Assembly (NCBI GenBank): GCA_029964075.1
Contig: CM057134.1
Coordinates: 19,756,905-19,820,904, forward strand
Source of the DNA: Patiria pectinifera
Taxonomy: Eukaryota > Echinodermata > Asteroidea > Valvatida > Asterinidae
DNA length: 64,000 nucleotides
Reading direction: 5' to 3'
In this document: in pieces, positions 9,862 to 24,800 of the stretch
Layout of the letters: every line of letters begins with the position of its first letter
Numbering within the stretch: the stretch's first letter is position 1
Program-made: the position numbers and the translations under genes
The notes under the pieces: model-generated
What the model was told of the DNA's origin: nothing
The model's database searches: none
Seen by the model: the letters and a program-made list of their open reading frames with translations, nothing else

Positions 9862-12800
9862 GTGAGTGGATTTATTGTTGGGGGGGGGGGGAACTTTCAT
9901 GAATAAGTAAAAGTGGGGAAAGAATGTATTATCCAGACGCTGTGTACAAAGTCTATGGAGAGTCAAGAACATTTTCAAACTCAAAGTATTTCCTAACAAA
10001 ATTGGAAATGTTTCTCAGTCCCTGATTCGATTCATGTCTTGTCAACATTTATCATGTAGGCCTATGTGATGAAAAAATGGCGTCAAGATGCAACATTTTT
10101 TCCCAGTTCTATTATATTAACTTATAATTAACGATCCTAGTTTTACGGTTATTTTGAATTGTATCTTTTGGTAGAAAACTCTGCGATTTTGTTACAATTT
10201 TTTTTCAGTCAATGCCAGTGTCATGGAATCATCACGGTTTAGCACATTCGTGGTGCATTACGGCCATCTTCATTTTCGTGTTGAGTCTGTCCACTTCATT
10301 GTTGGGAAAGATTTCCATATACGAAGTTCACTAATTTTCCTCTGTATTGACTAACAAGCCCCAAGATAGCAATTTCATGTCATCAAAGTCAAGTTGAGCA
10401 GTGAGAAAATACAAGCATTTTCTCAGAAAACACTTTGAAATTTTCAGTCCAATCTCATAGGGTTTGTACACATGGTGTTGAGTGAACTTCGTACATGCAT
10501 ATGGAAATCTTTCCACGCGAACTTAGAGACTTACGTAAACAGGATTTATTTATCCATTTTATTAGGTGCGGTTTTAAAAATGAGAACGATTTTGATAAAT
10601 GCTACTGTGCATAAAGTTAGGCCTAGATAATACTTAAAATCCTCTGCACTTCTCCAGGATGTCACTAGTAATGATGTGCAAACATCGGGTCGGGTCAGTT
10701 TAACAGTCTTTTGAAAAAAACAAAATAAACCAAAACAGTTGAGAAATTTAGGTGATGCAATATTATTGACAGTCACTGTGACCGCAGCCCATTGTGTGGT
10801 GTGGCCACCGAGCGCACTATCAAGTTCCCACGGTATTAATTTCTCCAGTCGGATGGGACTGACAGTGAAATAGATACATTGTAACAGTTTTCATGATACC
10901 TTGTGATAAAACCATGCGTTTGTTCAATAAGTGGAGTTACTCTATGACAAAGAGAGAGACGATGGTTTTGCAAAATAATTCATGCCACGTGGGTAAGGGC
11001 AGGCACAAAAAAGTGATCACTTTGTCCAAGCCAGGTATTCGTTGTTTTTTTTTATAGTTTTTTGGGGGGGTCGGGTCGGTTCGGGTCAGTTTTACCTATT
11101 TTTTGTCGGGTGGGGTCGGGTCGGTTTGAGGGAATTCAGATCGGTTTCGGTTCGGATTCGGTTTATATCTCTAATGTTTCGGGGTCGGTTTGGCCTGGTC
11201 AACCCGACCCAATGCACATGTATCATTAGTCACTGGCTCTGCCTCAACATATTGACAGTGATTGCTGGAGGATTGTGCAGGATTGAGGCAGTGGTCACCC
11301 CTACAAAGGCCACATTCAAGAAATAACGGCTCGGATTTTGCAGGATTGAGGCTGTATGCTATTTTTACATGGAGGCAGTTGGAGGATTTTGCAGGATTGA
11401 GGTTACATCCTTAAATTTCTGTTGGTTTGACAATACAATTCTTTATATCGGTAAAAGGCGTTATAAAAAAAAAGAACATGGCAAACATTTAAATAAGTCA
11501 ACCTTGTATTTGAAAATTTCCTCATACTGTGCACTGTTGGAAGAATCTTTTCAGTACGGATGTTAGTCATACATTTGCTACCATTTCAATTATAAAAAAT
11601 ATCAATCACAATTTTCACAAAATTTTCAGAGGGATTATTTTGGTAACTTGCGTTACGGTAACTTGCATTACGGCGTGTCCGCCCATCTTTGGTACAAGTT
11701 AAAACATAGCCTACACTATGTAGATCTGGAAAAAAAAAATTAGTACACAAAAACTCTATTGGCATAGATTATGAATCTTTCTCTCTGCATTTAGAACAAA
11801 AACACACGATAACGCTTGCAATTTGCATGAGAAAACAAGATGCCTAAATCTCTACCTAAAATCCATAATTAAATAAAAGGTAAAGGGGATGAACCTGTGT
11901 TCACAGGAATGGAGTGCCCATCTCTCTTTCAAAGCGATTGGGCTAGACTGGAGTCCGTGAAATGCTGCTGTGGGGGGATGCCACACCTTCTCCACAGCAA
12001 GTCTGTTGCCTTCCCAGCATTGAATAATGCCGGTACCCATTTAACACCTGGGTGGAGAGGAGTAATTGAGGTAAAGTGCCTTACTCAAGGGCACAACAGG
12101 CATGGCCACGGCAGGGCTTGAACCCACAACCTTACGATCATGAATCCTGTGCTCTACCGCTAGACCACACATGCCCCTTAATTTTATATCCATAATTTTA
12201 GCCCCCCAAAACAGTTATTTGACCCCCAAAATACATTTGGCCATATTCCATCTCAATGGCACACTACTCAAATAAAAAGGTCTTGTAGTTCCCTTTAATT
12301 TGAAACCACAATTGAGATTGTGATGCTTAATTCCGAAGATTTCATAGATTTTCCACTTGTCAGCTTTGTCCACTTTTCCATGGAAAAAGTTTGAAGACTA
12401 CATGCGTGTATGGGGCCCGTTTAACCCTAACAGAACTCAACCCATCAAACCCCAATGGCATGTTTTATTGGAATCTGTCGGGATGGGTACAGTACCCCTA
12501 AACTTATGAAAGTCTTTTATATTGGGTTGGCACACCTCCAGAATCACCTCCAGAATCAATGTCAGAAATACAGGGTGGTTAAAAAAAAAGGACACCCAGT
12601 TTTGACAGAAATTTTCACCTACTTAATGAACTTATTTTAAATATTTTTTCATATAGTAATAAAGTATAGGCCTTTAACCATGCATGGCGAAAAAAACTAA
12701 GTAAAAGTCGCAAAAATAGTGATATTATGCTAATTTGAATACAAGTCACCAAAATCAGCCTTGTCCACAGTATATTCTATGTAAATTGGACGTTTTCGTA

Positions 12801-15800
12801 GTTCATAAGAATTAAAAAACCTTCCCACCAAAATATATTTTGCCCTGGTAACTTTTATTGAAGCTGTCTAATTATTCATGTCAGTGTTAAGATCATCTAC
12901 TCAATGAGCTGTCGGCTTAAGTTCATTGTTGCATAGCATTACATAGCACAACAATCAAATGTCATGCCCTTTCAAATAAAGCTCCGATAGCTGAGCTCAG
13001 TCAAGTGAAGGGAATGTATACCTCCATGGACAAACAGGTTTCGCAAATGAAATGTTCAAATTAGCATAGCTCAAGGACAAAATGTGCAAATGCAAAAAAA
13101 AATTCGTCACATTTGCTTAAAGGCCAGTACTTTAATAGCTAGTAATCGACAGTTAAAAATAATTTTTTAAAATAGATGAAAATTCCCTACAAATGTGGGT
13201 GTCCTTTTTTTTGGAACCACCCTGTATATGTGTGCAGTTTCCCATATTTGCCAGGATGGGTATGGTTCCTAGTAAATCATGCTGGGTGGTTATCGTTAAT
13301 TAATGTAATGAAATACCGATCCTTACCATCAAAAATCAATGATTTAACATGGTTTTGAACTCCACGTTTTCATTTTATTTCAAGGAGAGTGATTCGATGA
13401 GAGTGATTAACGGCTCTCCTGGAATTTATTAAAATGAAGGGCTGGGTTGTGTATTGAATGATGAAGTTGCACTATACAGGGTTCGACTTAAGCGGTAGCT
13501 CGCTAGCCAAATGCTAGTCAAAACAGCGGCGGGCTAGTCAAACTATTCCTTAAGTAGCCCGGCTGGCGAGTCAAAAAATGTTGGGATACGGCAAAGATGA
13601 AAGGACAGGAAGAAATAAATCATTAAATTCAGAAAGCAAACCCTTGTCAATTTGTGTCTAATTAAAAAAAAAACTGTTTAGGGTAAAATTATGTTTATTA
13701 ATTAAAAACACTGACAAGATTGCCTCACGTTTTACATGTATGCACATTTTTGTTTATGAGACACCATAAAAGAAAAACATGCGGGCTAGTGAAAATGCCT
13801 GCGGGCTAGTTAGTGTTTCTGTTTCAGTAGCCCGGCTGGCTAGTGAAAAAAAAGTTACGGTCTAATCGTGTTATAAATAAAATGTGGAAATACCAAAAAT
13901 TGATATCATGAAATTCTCATAGCACCTACATTTGTACAGTAGCTTCCAGTCTGATGACATCATGTAAATTGAGTATCAAGCATTGAGTTGTTTGTTGAGC
14001 ACAACTGGCTCGGGCATTTCGTTGGTGAAATCGACTCATAGCCTAGGGTGTTCATGATTGTCACTTGTCATGCTTGTCAGTCAGATTTTGTGGCAATGCT
14101 GACAAGGCCTGGGCGAGTAGTGGATTTTCCTACTCGAGTACTCGCTGAGAAATTACTAGTCAAGTACTTGCGAGTGTACTAAATTCCCATAAAAACAGGA
14201 ATATTGGCAAAAACATTACTAAGACGTGAAGTTAGTACGAATAAATAAACAGCGTGGAAGACACACCGCATTCATCAGCATTGCGATGTCCTTCATATGC
14301 AAAATTTTGATAATTTACAGTACTTGAAAATGTATTTGTTGAGAATGCTACCAGTAGGTGGAATCCCAGGAGATGGAGGTAGTGAATCCTGTATTGCGAG
14401 AACGTACGTAACCATATAAAACACGATGGGTGGCGTCAACCAATGTGACTCTTGACTTACTTGACTTAAATGCTCAGTCCCATGGGACCCTTGCGCTCCT
14501 CTGTTGTAGACAACCACGAATGCCCTCACGGTAAGATGCTCGGCGTTCGGCTGTTGCTATTGGAAGGCCGGTGTGACTCTCCGACCCTTTGCAAAGGAAT
14601 CAAAGATAACAGTTCACTTGAGGCTTCTTGACGTCTTCAATAAACAGCTCGGGCTTTCAGATCACAGTGTTGAAGATAAAAAATTCAAAATATACAAATT
14701 CCTTTTATCGCTAATATTTGAACAATTCAAGCGTGCCATCTGACTTGTAAAAAAAATGTGAACCAAATCAGTGCAGAAGATGGGATGACCTTAGATGTGA
14801 TGATCTCGTGAAATTTGACAGTAAAATTTGCCGTCCTGCACACGGCACTGTCTGTTACTTTAAAAATAATGTATGATCAAGTCATCATGATTTAAAGGTA
14901 ATATTCAACAATTTGCTGTTGGCTGTATTTTTTCAGAAATGGATGCTTTGGAGGTTAGTATTTTATGGCAGATTTTCTTGTTACACTGACCTGTTTACTT
15001 TGTGTTCATGGATGCTGGAAAAACCAAGGAAAACATGCTGTTCTTGTAGTCTGGTTCCCTGACCCAACTTCAGATGAAACAGAGCAATTTATAGCTGTCG
15101 GGGAATTGTCAGGTCAGGGAACCAGAATAGCTGGATTGCACCATTCACGGATGTGTAACCGATTGCAAACAAAATGTGGACTAACTATGTGGTAAACTGG
15201 GGGCGGTGTATGAAAAAAAATAAGTTTCTTCTAATGATGGTCGGCCCACCATCGTTGGAAATTGATACCAAAATTCCACTTTTCTTGAAAATGGTAGCAC
15301 ACCAGGTGCCATGATTTCACAGGATGCTTGAGACTATTATTCGCTTACGGTCAAGGAAGGTTTCTCATAATAATTTGGTAGTTTTATTTTTTTATGTTTG
15401 TCATTGTTGTATATTTCCTTTAATTAAAATTATACGGGCAAAAAAAAAAACCCAGAAAAATGCGGTCGGCCGAGAGGGAAAAATTCCACGTGGCTGCTGG
15501 ACCGGTAAGGTTAATTATGTTATATTAGCCTTGGATGTGCATACCGTACGTGCATATACTTGTATTTCTTTCTGTTCTCCATTTTTTTTTTTAAGAACCA
15601 TAATCCAGTTTTAAAATTGTACTGGTACTGAAAATTAAAAAAAAGAGGTAACACATGCATTTTTAGGTGACCATATCATATAAACAGCTGGTTTCATTTT
15701 TTTGTTTCAAATGAAGCACAGATCGAGGTACATTTTGTAAAAAAAAAAAATCCAAAGTTTATACTGCAAACTTTGATTTTACATAGAGTGAGCCTAGGGT

Positions 15801-18800
15801 AGCAGACCAGTAAATAAATAGAGATAAACAATCCCAATACCCACTTCAAAAATTCTGGAAAAATAAAAAACAACTCCACTCCACAACTCAACATTTTCAA
15901 CATAAAGCTTATTTCATCATCTTTTCATTTTTCATTTTTTTTCGGTTTTCGGGGTCAACTGATGACTTTAGGAGAAATTTCCATCTGAGAACCCAAAAAT
16001 AGTCCTGAAGCCCCATGCATTTTGAAAAAAATGCCTACACTACATTGGAAAAAAATATAGAACTTTAGGGTCCCCAAATCAAAATTACACTACAGAACTG
16101 CAGTCCTGTGCACCTGTGCTTCTTCCATTTTTTTTTTTTTTTTACAAACCCTCAAGTGGCCAGAATGCTGCTCAAAAGAGAAGATTTGCATGCAAATGCA
16201 AATCGTGCCCGGCGCAGGCAATTTCGGACCGATTTACTGGTCTGCACCCCTATTTTCACTTTCTCAATGTGCACAAACATATTTACAATTTCAAAATATA
16301 TTTTTGCGTACATGTACATTCGGAATCCATACGCTGCCCGTATGTTTAGATTGATTGGCTTAAACACTAGCGCACTGTGTGGTGTACCCGCAGTAAGCTG
16401 CCTGGCAGGATAGAACCAATTAAGTGGGACCATTCCGTTCTGATCACATGAAGATTGGTCATCTTCCTGAAAAGCCCACTGAGCGTACATGCACACGTAC
16501 CAGTACGGTACCGACTGGGGTTCTCCCGCGATTGAGATCAGTGGGTTGAACTAGTATATTGACCTACATGTACAGAGAGAGTATGAGGTAAAAACCTACA
16601 TGAAGTACTTTTGAACTTTACTGAATTGAACTGTTTGTATTTTTTAAAAAATTAGAATTTCTTGTACACTTATACTGCCATGTATTGTGTGATGTTGTTT
16701 TTCTGTTTCATGACGTCTTTCAGTTTGGTACACAAAAACAGTGTAATGGACAAAATTTTGGATTCTTCCCCTCCCCCCCCCAAAAAAAAAAAATTAAGCG
16801 GAGAATGGTCACAAACATTAAAATTGCAATTAAAGCTGACATATCTTTGGAGGTTTCTAAGTTCTTTTAAGTTTTATTTGGGAGAAAATGAAAAATTTAC
16901 ACAGTAAACTTTATGTTAAGTTCATGACATGTGCACTACAGTACCTGTATGTACTGTATTACTATGTGCACTTAAAAGTTTCATATGTGACCCAATCCAC
17001 AAAAAAGGGTATTTTATATCCCCCCAAAAAGAAAGAAATTAAGTAACATACATATTGTTGGAAAGCCCACAACATAAGCTTTCATTTCATATAATGGAGC
17101 TCCATAGCCCCTTCCGTTCTGGAGATATGACATATTTGCATATTAATTACTTCCTTTGAGTTCAAATTACACAACTGAGAAAACAGGCTTTGAAATAGCT
17201 GGCTCTGTTGTAGATTTGGGCACGATGCACTCCACATTGTAGTTTTTCCCCACTTTATTCATCAAAATCAACATTTCTGTGAATGAACCCTGAAACTTTA
17301 GGTATTCAAGATGTCATTCATGACAAAAAATGAAAATCACATTTTGACGAAATTTTCACCTCTCAACATTGAGCGGGCCATTACACGATAATGCTCAGCG
17401 CGACTTAATATATTTTTTGTGTGGAGTGGGTCACATAGCCTACATATGTACATTGTACACCCGAATGGACAAACACGTGCACATGTACATGAACCGGTAC
17501 ATGTACATGTACAAACTCACTGTATTAAAACTAAAAGTCTTATGTGCTGTGTGTTTTACTATGTGTGCTACAGTATGTCCCCCAAAAAGTGTCTGTCTAT
17601 TTTTGAAATAACTAAATCAAGTCAAATAATTTTTGTTTGATTATGCAGATACTCCTTATCCTTGGCCTCAACCCCTATGAGTTTCATTTAATTTCATTCA
17701 TGCATCACTACACAACGGTCAATTAATCACAACGACCTTTTTTGGTCACTGTGACCAAGTTCCTGGCCTTAGTCAATATCACACTGTGTTATGTAAGCTG
17801 TGTAAAAACCGGCATGTTGCGGAAAGGGTTTGCGGTTGGGGTTGGAATTCTTTGCCAGGCTATCAGTCATCGTGGCAAGACCTCAGTGTAATGTTCAAGG
17901 GCAAATGATTCCAATCCCAAACCACATCAGCCTTTTGTTCACAGCAGGCAGGATATTACACAGCTTACATAACACAGCACTGAAATTGATTAAGGCCAGG
18001 AACTTAAAAAAATGTTGTTGTGATCGATTGAGCATCGTACAGTGATGCGAGACTGAAATGAAATGAAACTCATAGGGGTTGAGGCCAAGGATAAGGAATA
18101 TCTGGACAGTCAAATATTTTCAAAATTGTCGCTTCAAGTGAATAAAATACACAAATTACAAATGATGGACTGTACCTTTAATCCAATTTTTACATGGTGG
18201 CAATTGGAGGATTGTGCAGGATTGAGGATGGTTCCAAGCCAAAAGGGCCCAGGGGGTTAGGATTAAAGGGAATATACAACATTTGCAAACATCAAAAAAT
18301 AAAACTACCAAGTTTTTACGAAATACCTTACTAGGATGTTGGTAAATGACAGTCTCAAGCATCTTGTAAAATTATGGCACCTGGTGTGAAGTCATTTTCA
18401 AGAAAATGGTATTTTTGTAAACATTTCCAACGGTGGTCAGCCGACCAGCGTTGGAAAAACCTAACTATTTTTCAACTACTGCTCCAAATTTACCATTTTT
18501 TCAGTCCAAATTTTGTTTGCTATTGGTTACATGTTCATGAACGGGTGCAGGCCAGCTAGACTGGTTCCCTTGCCTTACAATTTTCCATCATCTATAAATT
18601 GATCCATTTGTGGAGTCAGGGAACCAGACTACTTGAACATTTTTGTTTTTCTTGGTTTTTCCAACCTTTTCGAACACCAAACTTAAAAAATGTCAGTGTA
18701 ACAATATTTGATCTATTATACTAACCTCTCAAATAGTTCATTTCTGAAAATTACAGCAAAAGCCAATGATGTACATTCCCTTTAAGCATGTGCCTGCATT

Positions 18801-21800
18801 TATTAAAGTAGCACCTCTGTTTGTTATGTTTCCGCAGCGATTGAGTCCTTGGATTTTCTAAATGACCAGATCGTCCAGTTCATGTTCACGCCCAAATCCT
18901 CGGAATGTGACGTCAGCAGCCCCGTCAGCGAGTCGGTGCAGCTCCCTGCGAGAGACTCCCTCAAGGCTAATCTTGCCTTGATGCGAAGACTGCTGATAGA
19001 CGCACAGATGAAGTACAGACAGGTCGTGGATGAGAACAGCAGACTAGCGACTTGTAAAGAGACTGACAAGTCTGAACAGGTAAGAGTTTGCTGACACAAT
19101 AGATGGATTGCATTCAGTGGCCATGTTGGAGGTGTGCTTTGTTATGTTTATTCATTTAACCTTAACCGCCCTGAATCCTTCAAAATCCTCTTTGCCAAAG
19201 TGGAGGAATTTGGAGGATTGAGGCTACATGGCGAAAGAGTGTTACTGATTTCGTAGGATGCACTTTGTCAAGGTCTTGGGCCGGACCTTGTCTTGTTTTT
19301 GCTCAGCCATGCATAAATATAGGCCTGGATTATGCTTGAAATCCTCCGCACTGCTCCAGGATGTCACTGGCCAAGCCTCAACATATTGACAGTCACTGCC
19401 GAATGATTTTGCAGGAATCAGGCAGTGGTCACCCCTCCACGGACCATATTCAAGAAATAATGGAGAAATTTGCAGGATTGAGGCTATTTATGCTATTTGT
19501 CCAAGAGGCAAATTTGAGGATTTGGCAGGATTGAGGCTACATCCTAGCTAAAAGGCCTAGGGAGTTACCGGTAGGGTTAATTAATCTGATACCAAAAACA
19601 TAAAAATCCATGGATCCCTTTTTTTTTTAAAGGCAAAAATGTTTTAGGGTTGCAATTTTTTGGGTCGCCCTGTATAGGTTTATGAGTTCTGACTAACACC
19701 CCTTGAACAAAAACATTGACAAAATGTGGAACCGCCAACATAAGGCTGGATAGCTCAGTTGGTAGAGCACTGGAACGGCAATCTGGAGGTCGCAAGTTCA
19801 AACCCCGTTCCAGTCAATTTTTCAGGTCAACATTTTAAAACTTATTATAAAAACCATTGTACCTAATTTTTTTATTGCCAGCTCCCTAACGTCGTAGTAA
19901 CTCAACTGACCGATACCAACAAGAGACTGGATTATTTCAGTGCAGAAGGCGGTAGTGACCCTGATAACGACAAAGGCAACGCAGGTAAGCCATGCAAAGA
20001 TCTTTGTTTGTTCAGTGAACATTGGAATGTCTACTGAATACACATCGTAGGATACAGTTCAGGTTACAAGCTACTTAAAGGGAATATAAAACATTTGCAA
20101 ACATCGAAAAATAAAACTACCAAGTTTTTACGAAATACCTTACTAGGATGTTGGTAAATGACAGTCTCAAGCATCTTGTAAAATTATGGCACCTGGTGTG
20201 AAGTCATTTTCAAGAAAATGGTATTTTTGTAAACATTTCCAACGGTGGTCGGCCGACCAGCGTTGGAAAAACCTAACTATTTTTCAACTACTGCTCCAAA
20301 TTTACCTTTTTTTTCAGTCCAAATTTTGTTTGCTATTGGTTACATGTTCATGAACGGGTGCAGGCCAGCTAGACTGGTTCCCTTGCCTTACAATTTTCCA
20401 TCATCTGTAAATTGATCCATTTAATTTTTTTGTGGAGTCAGGGAACCAGACTACTTGAACATTTTTGTTTGTCTTGGTTTTTCCAACCTTTTCGAACGCA
20501 GAACTTCAAAAATGTCAGTGTAACAATATTTGATCTATTATACTAACCTCTCAAATAGTTCATTTCTGAATATTACAGCAAAAGCCAATGATGTACATTC
20601 CCTTTAAGTGCTTGGTGGCCAGCAGGTCTGTGAAAACAAAATGGTTTACTGGCAGTGACTACATATCTGCATTTGCAACTGTCCAATTTGACTCGTGAAA
20701 AGTACAGTCTATTCGATGATTTCATTTATATTTGTCATGGATTGTGTCATGGAAAATTGGCAGGATTTTACTGGGAATATCAGATTAATACAGATTTTTG
20801 TTCTTTTTTGAGTAAATTTGTTGTTGTGGTGATGTTTTGATTTGGAATCGAATGTTGTGTAATATTTTTCTAAGCTCTGGCAGTAGCTTCTACATATCAC
20901 TTGGTGGTCGGTCGGTCTGTCCTGGGCCCAATTTCACGGCGCTGCTAAGCACAAAAACTTGCTTAGCACAAAAAAAGTCTGGCTTATAAAAGCAGGTTAC
21001 CAGTCGGAACTCCATGTGATTTTCATGCTAAGCAAACAACAGCTGAATACTAATCACGAGCAATATACATCACGTGGAGTTTCGACTGGTAACCTGCTTT
21101 TATAAGCCAGACTATTTTTGTGCTAAGCAAATTTTTGTGATTAGCAGCGCCGTGAAATTGGGCCCTGAACATTGACCAAAAGTATGGTGTTTCATAAGTG
21201 CCATGGGCGTCGCATTTTTCAGCTCTGGCAGGGATCATTTTGATCGATTTCATGCAAGATTTCACGCAAGACTTCTGGCAACATGGCCAGAGCTAATTGT
21301 TCACTCGGACTTAATTGTGTTTGTTTTAAAATTTAACCAAATTTTTAAAATAATGTAAACAGCCTTGCTTCTCCCCAGTTTTTAAATAGATTATTTATGC
21401 ATTGTAAAAAATTAAACATTCTTGCGCATTTAAAAACAAAACTAGTCAACCGGCTCCCAAAGGACACAAAATTCTTTTTAATTGATACAAAGTGGCAAAT
21501 TCACTGGAAATGTTTTCACTAGAAATCTTTTCGCTGGAACAATTTGATTGGATTTAGCCATTTGGACCGGATTTACCCCAGTCAATGGTGTAACAGGGTA
21601 ATCCTACACGATTGCACTGCCAAGTTCACTAGTTACAGTCAGTCAATCAGTCAGGAAGATGTACGTCCAAGGAAGACACTAGGCTAGCCCACTCCAATCA
21701 GCAAAACAAGTCTTCAACAGTGGAGTCAGTTTGGCGTAGCGGTACTTTCCTCGTCTTCCACCACTGTGACCCGGGTTCGAATCCTGCCTGGGCCTACATG

Positions 21801-24800
21801 TGTCTTGGGTTTTCAGTCCCTGCCTGATTCCGTGGGTATTCCCTGGAGCATTTTTCCGGGGTTTTCCTCCCACCTCTAAAACTGCAATTTCTTCTCATTG
21901 GCTTGTCTCTACGGTTTCTGCAGGCTTGTGAGCTACAGTGCCAAGGGTGCTTTTGAGGAATCCTTGGTTTCATTACCAGAAATAATTAGATAATAAAAAT
22001 AATAATAATTATTATTACGTCCAAAGAAGACACTAGGCTAGCCCACTCAAATCAGCAAAACAAGTCTTAAACAGTGGAGTCAGGTTGGCGTAGCGGTACT
22101 TTCCTCGTCTTCCACCACTGTGACCCGGGTTCGAATCCTGCCTGGGCCTACATGTGTCTTGGGTTTTCAGTCCCTACCTGATTCCGTGGGTATTCCCTGG
22201 AGCATTTTTCTGGGGTTTTCCTCCCACCTCTAAAACTGCAATTTCTTCTCATTGGCTTGTCTCTACGGTTTCTGCAGGCTTGTCAGCTACAGTGCCAAGG
22301 GTGCTTTTGAGGAATCCTTGGTTTCATTACCAGAAATAATTGGATAATAAAAATAATAACAATAACAAAAAATAATAATAATAATAAACACATTGAATGC
22401 TATAATAGGGCGACTTTCCCATAGACTTGTGCAGAAACCTAAAATGTCACCTAATCCAAGTTTACCTTATCCTGCCTCCACGAATTTCGGCATAGGTATG
22501 TTTTGGACCACGAGGAATCAATCTAGATCTTGCGACGGTAACATTCCTTCTCCTAAGGGTTGTTTTAACAAAAGGGCGACACCAATTTATCGCCCCAATA
22601 AGGCGTGTCGCCTTCTTATAGCAATAATAAGCAAAATCTGTCGCCTGTACGCAGTATTCAGTAGTTTATATTGCATAATTTGCTTCTTGTCACAGAATGG
22701 GAGAAGCAACAGGAAGAGAGCGAGTTGCAGCGATTGCGAGACAGATGCAGTCACCTGGAGAGCGACAACATGACCCTGATGAAACAGCTGGATGACCTGC
22801 GTGCGTTGGATCACAGCCACGTCGAGATACCCAGCGCTGGAGAGTTGAAGATACAGCTCACGCAGACAGAGCATGAGCTGGCTAGAGCAAAGGAGGCCCT
22901 TACAGGTATGGTAGTCAGACAAACATGTATGTGAATGTACATTAAAGGCATATGGGAGCATTTGCTTTTCACGCATTTTGTTGGTTTGCAACCCGAACAC
23001 CAAAAGCAGAATGTTCAAAACCTAACCTATTGAAATTTCAGCTCAGTTGGTATTACACTTTTGGAGATGACAGTGAAAATTCACACGCAACTTTTGATTA
23101 CGAAATGCGATTTTGTCCATAGCACTAAAAAAAAATCAGCCTTTTTTGGACTAAACGAGTCTTTTGAGGCAATTTGAAAACATTGGCATGTCACTGTGAT
23201 CTGATCTGTCGCCTCCCCCAGCAATGAAGTCTGATCGTAAGCGTCTCAAGGGCGAGAAAGTAGACCTGTTGAACCAGATGAAGCAACTGTACTGCACCCT
23301 AGAGGCAAAGGAAGAAGAAATGAGGGACTTCATCCGTAACTACGAGCAGCGTGTCTCAGAGAGCGACGACAGCCTGAGGAAAGTCATCGTCGAGAAGGAG
23401 GAAGTGGAGAAAGATCGGTGGGAGATCTTGAAGAGGGCGCGGGAAGCGGCGGAGAGATCAGTGTCCTTGAGGGAGCAGCTCGACAAGAGAGAGAAGGAGA
23501 ATGAGGGGCTGGAAGAAGAGATAGACAAGGTAGGAATAAATAAATACACACGGTACCAATAACATAATCAACTTGGTCTAACTAATTGCCATCGACTAAG
23601 ACATCTATCTTCAACTAGGGAACTAGTTTGTCAACTTCCCATCATCATCATCATTGGGCGGCCGCAGCCGAGATGGATGCAACCAAACTCTTCCAGACTC
23701 TCTTGTCCGCCATGGCCGTGGTGATGTCATCAACGTGCTGGCTCACATCATTGCATACAGTGTCAACGTAGTTGAGGGGTCTCCTCCCTCTGTTGGGGCA
23801 AGGCAATCTCCAGCAGATGAGGTCGGAGACAACTTGTTCTTTGGCTCTGTAGCAGTGGCCGGCAAGGCGGGCTCTGCGCTGTGCCACTGTAGTTGAGATA
23901 GGTTGGATGTTCCCATACCTTGGGGAGCTAATATGCAATATTGACTGCTTGGAGTGGTATAGTAAAACTATAGCCTCCCGAGGTGATCCATGGAGCGTTC
24001 TTTTTTTCCCCGAGGTATAGCCGAGGAGCCACAAGTTATTGTAAAATTAGAGTTAACTGATTAAAGCCCGGTTCATACTTCATGCGAATTCGAATGCGAA
24101 GCGAATTTGACATCATAAAAGATTCGCTGCGAAATTCGCCCGAGTTGAAATATGTTCAACTTTTGCGAATTCGCAGCGCGAATACTTGCCATGACGTCAC
24201 AGATTCGCGTTCGCTTTCACTTTCGCGCCGAGTATGAACCGGGCTTTATTTAACTAAAATACAATTACAATGTACTCAATTCCAATATGACATTAGTTGT
24301 AAAATTTACTTGCACTTTTCCAAACTACCCCTTCATAAAATCCAGCTCTGTAGCGCTAGTGCTTGGGACCAGTATGCGCAACGCCACACCCATTAACGGT
24401 ACATTGCCCAACATGCCTACTGGTTACTACATTGGTTGCTATGCGTATCGTACTTTTTCAGCCATTGTATAGACAAACCTGGCGGCAGCCAGATGCACGT
24501 GTGCGCCTTTTCTTTAAGAGCGCGTGCAGTATGCGCGTGAGCGTGACACCATCGCAGTAAAAGCTTCTAATTCTGGTCGCCGGGACATTTATCTGGTTGA
24601 CGCGCACCGTTCCTTGTGCGTGACGCACGTACACCACGGGATTAGCACTGTGTACATGCAGTGGTACGGACGCGCGTCGCGGCAATATTGCAGTTAGGCA
24701 AGATGACGTCGGTCGGTTATTCCCAACTGTACTTTCTTTGCCGGTGAGGGGGTACTTGTGAACGGAGCAGATAGTCTTTTTGGCTGTACACAGCAAGATA

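Noticed and set aside
19743..19816. Functional tRNA gene
   Set aside because: Two T-arm mismatches and no U33 in the anticodon loop.
22587..23018. 143-codon minus-strand frame
   Set aside because: It is antisense to kazrin exon 4 and has no family resemblance.
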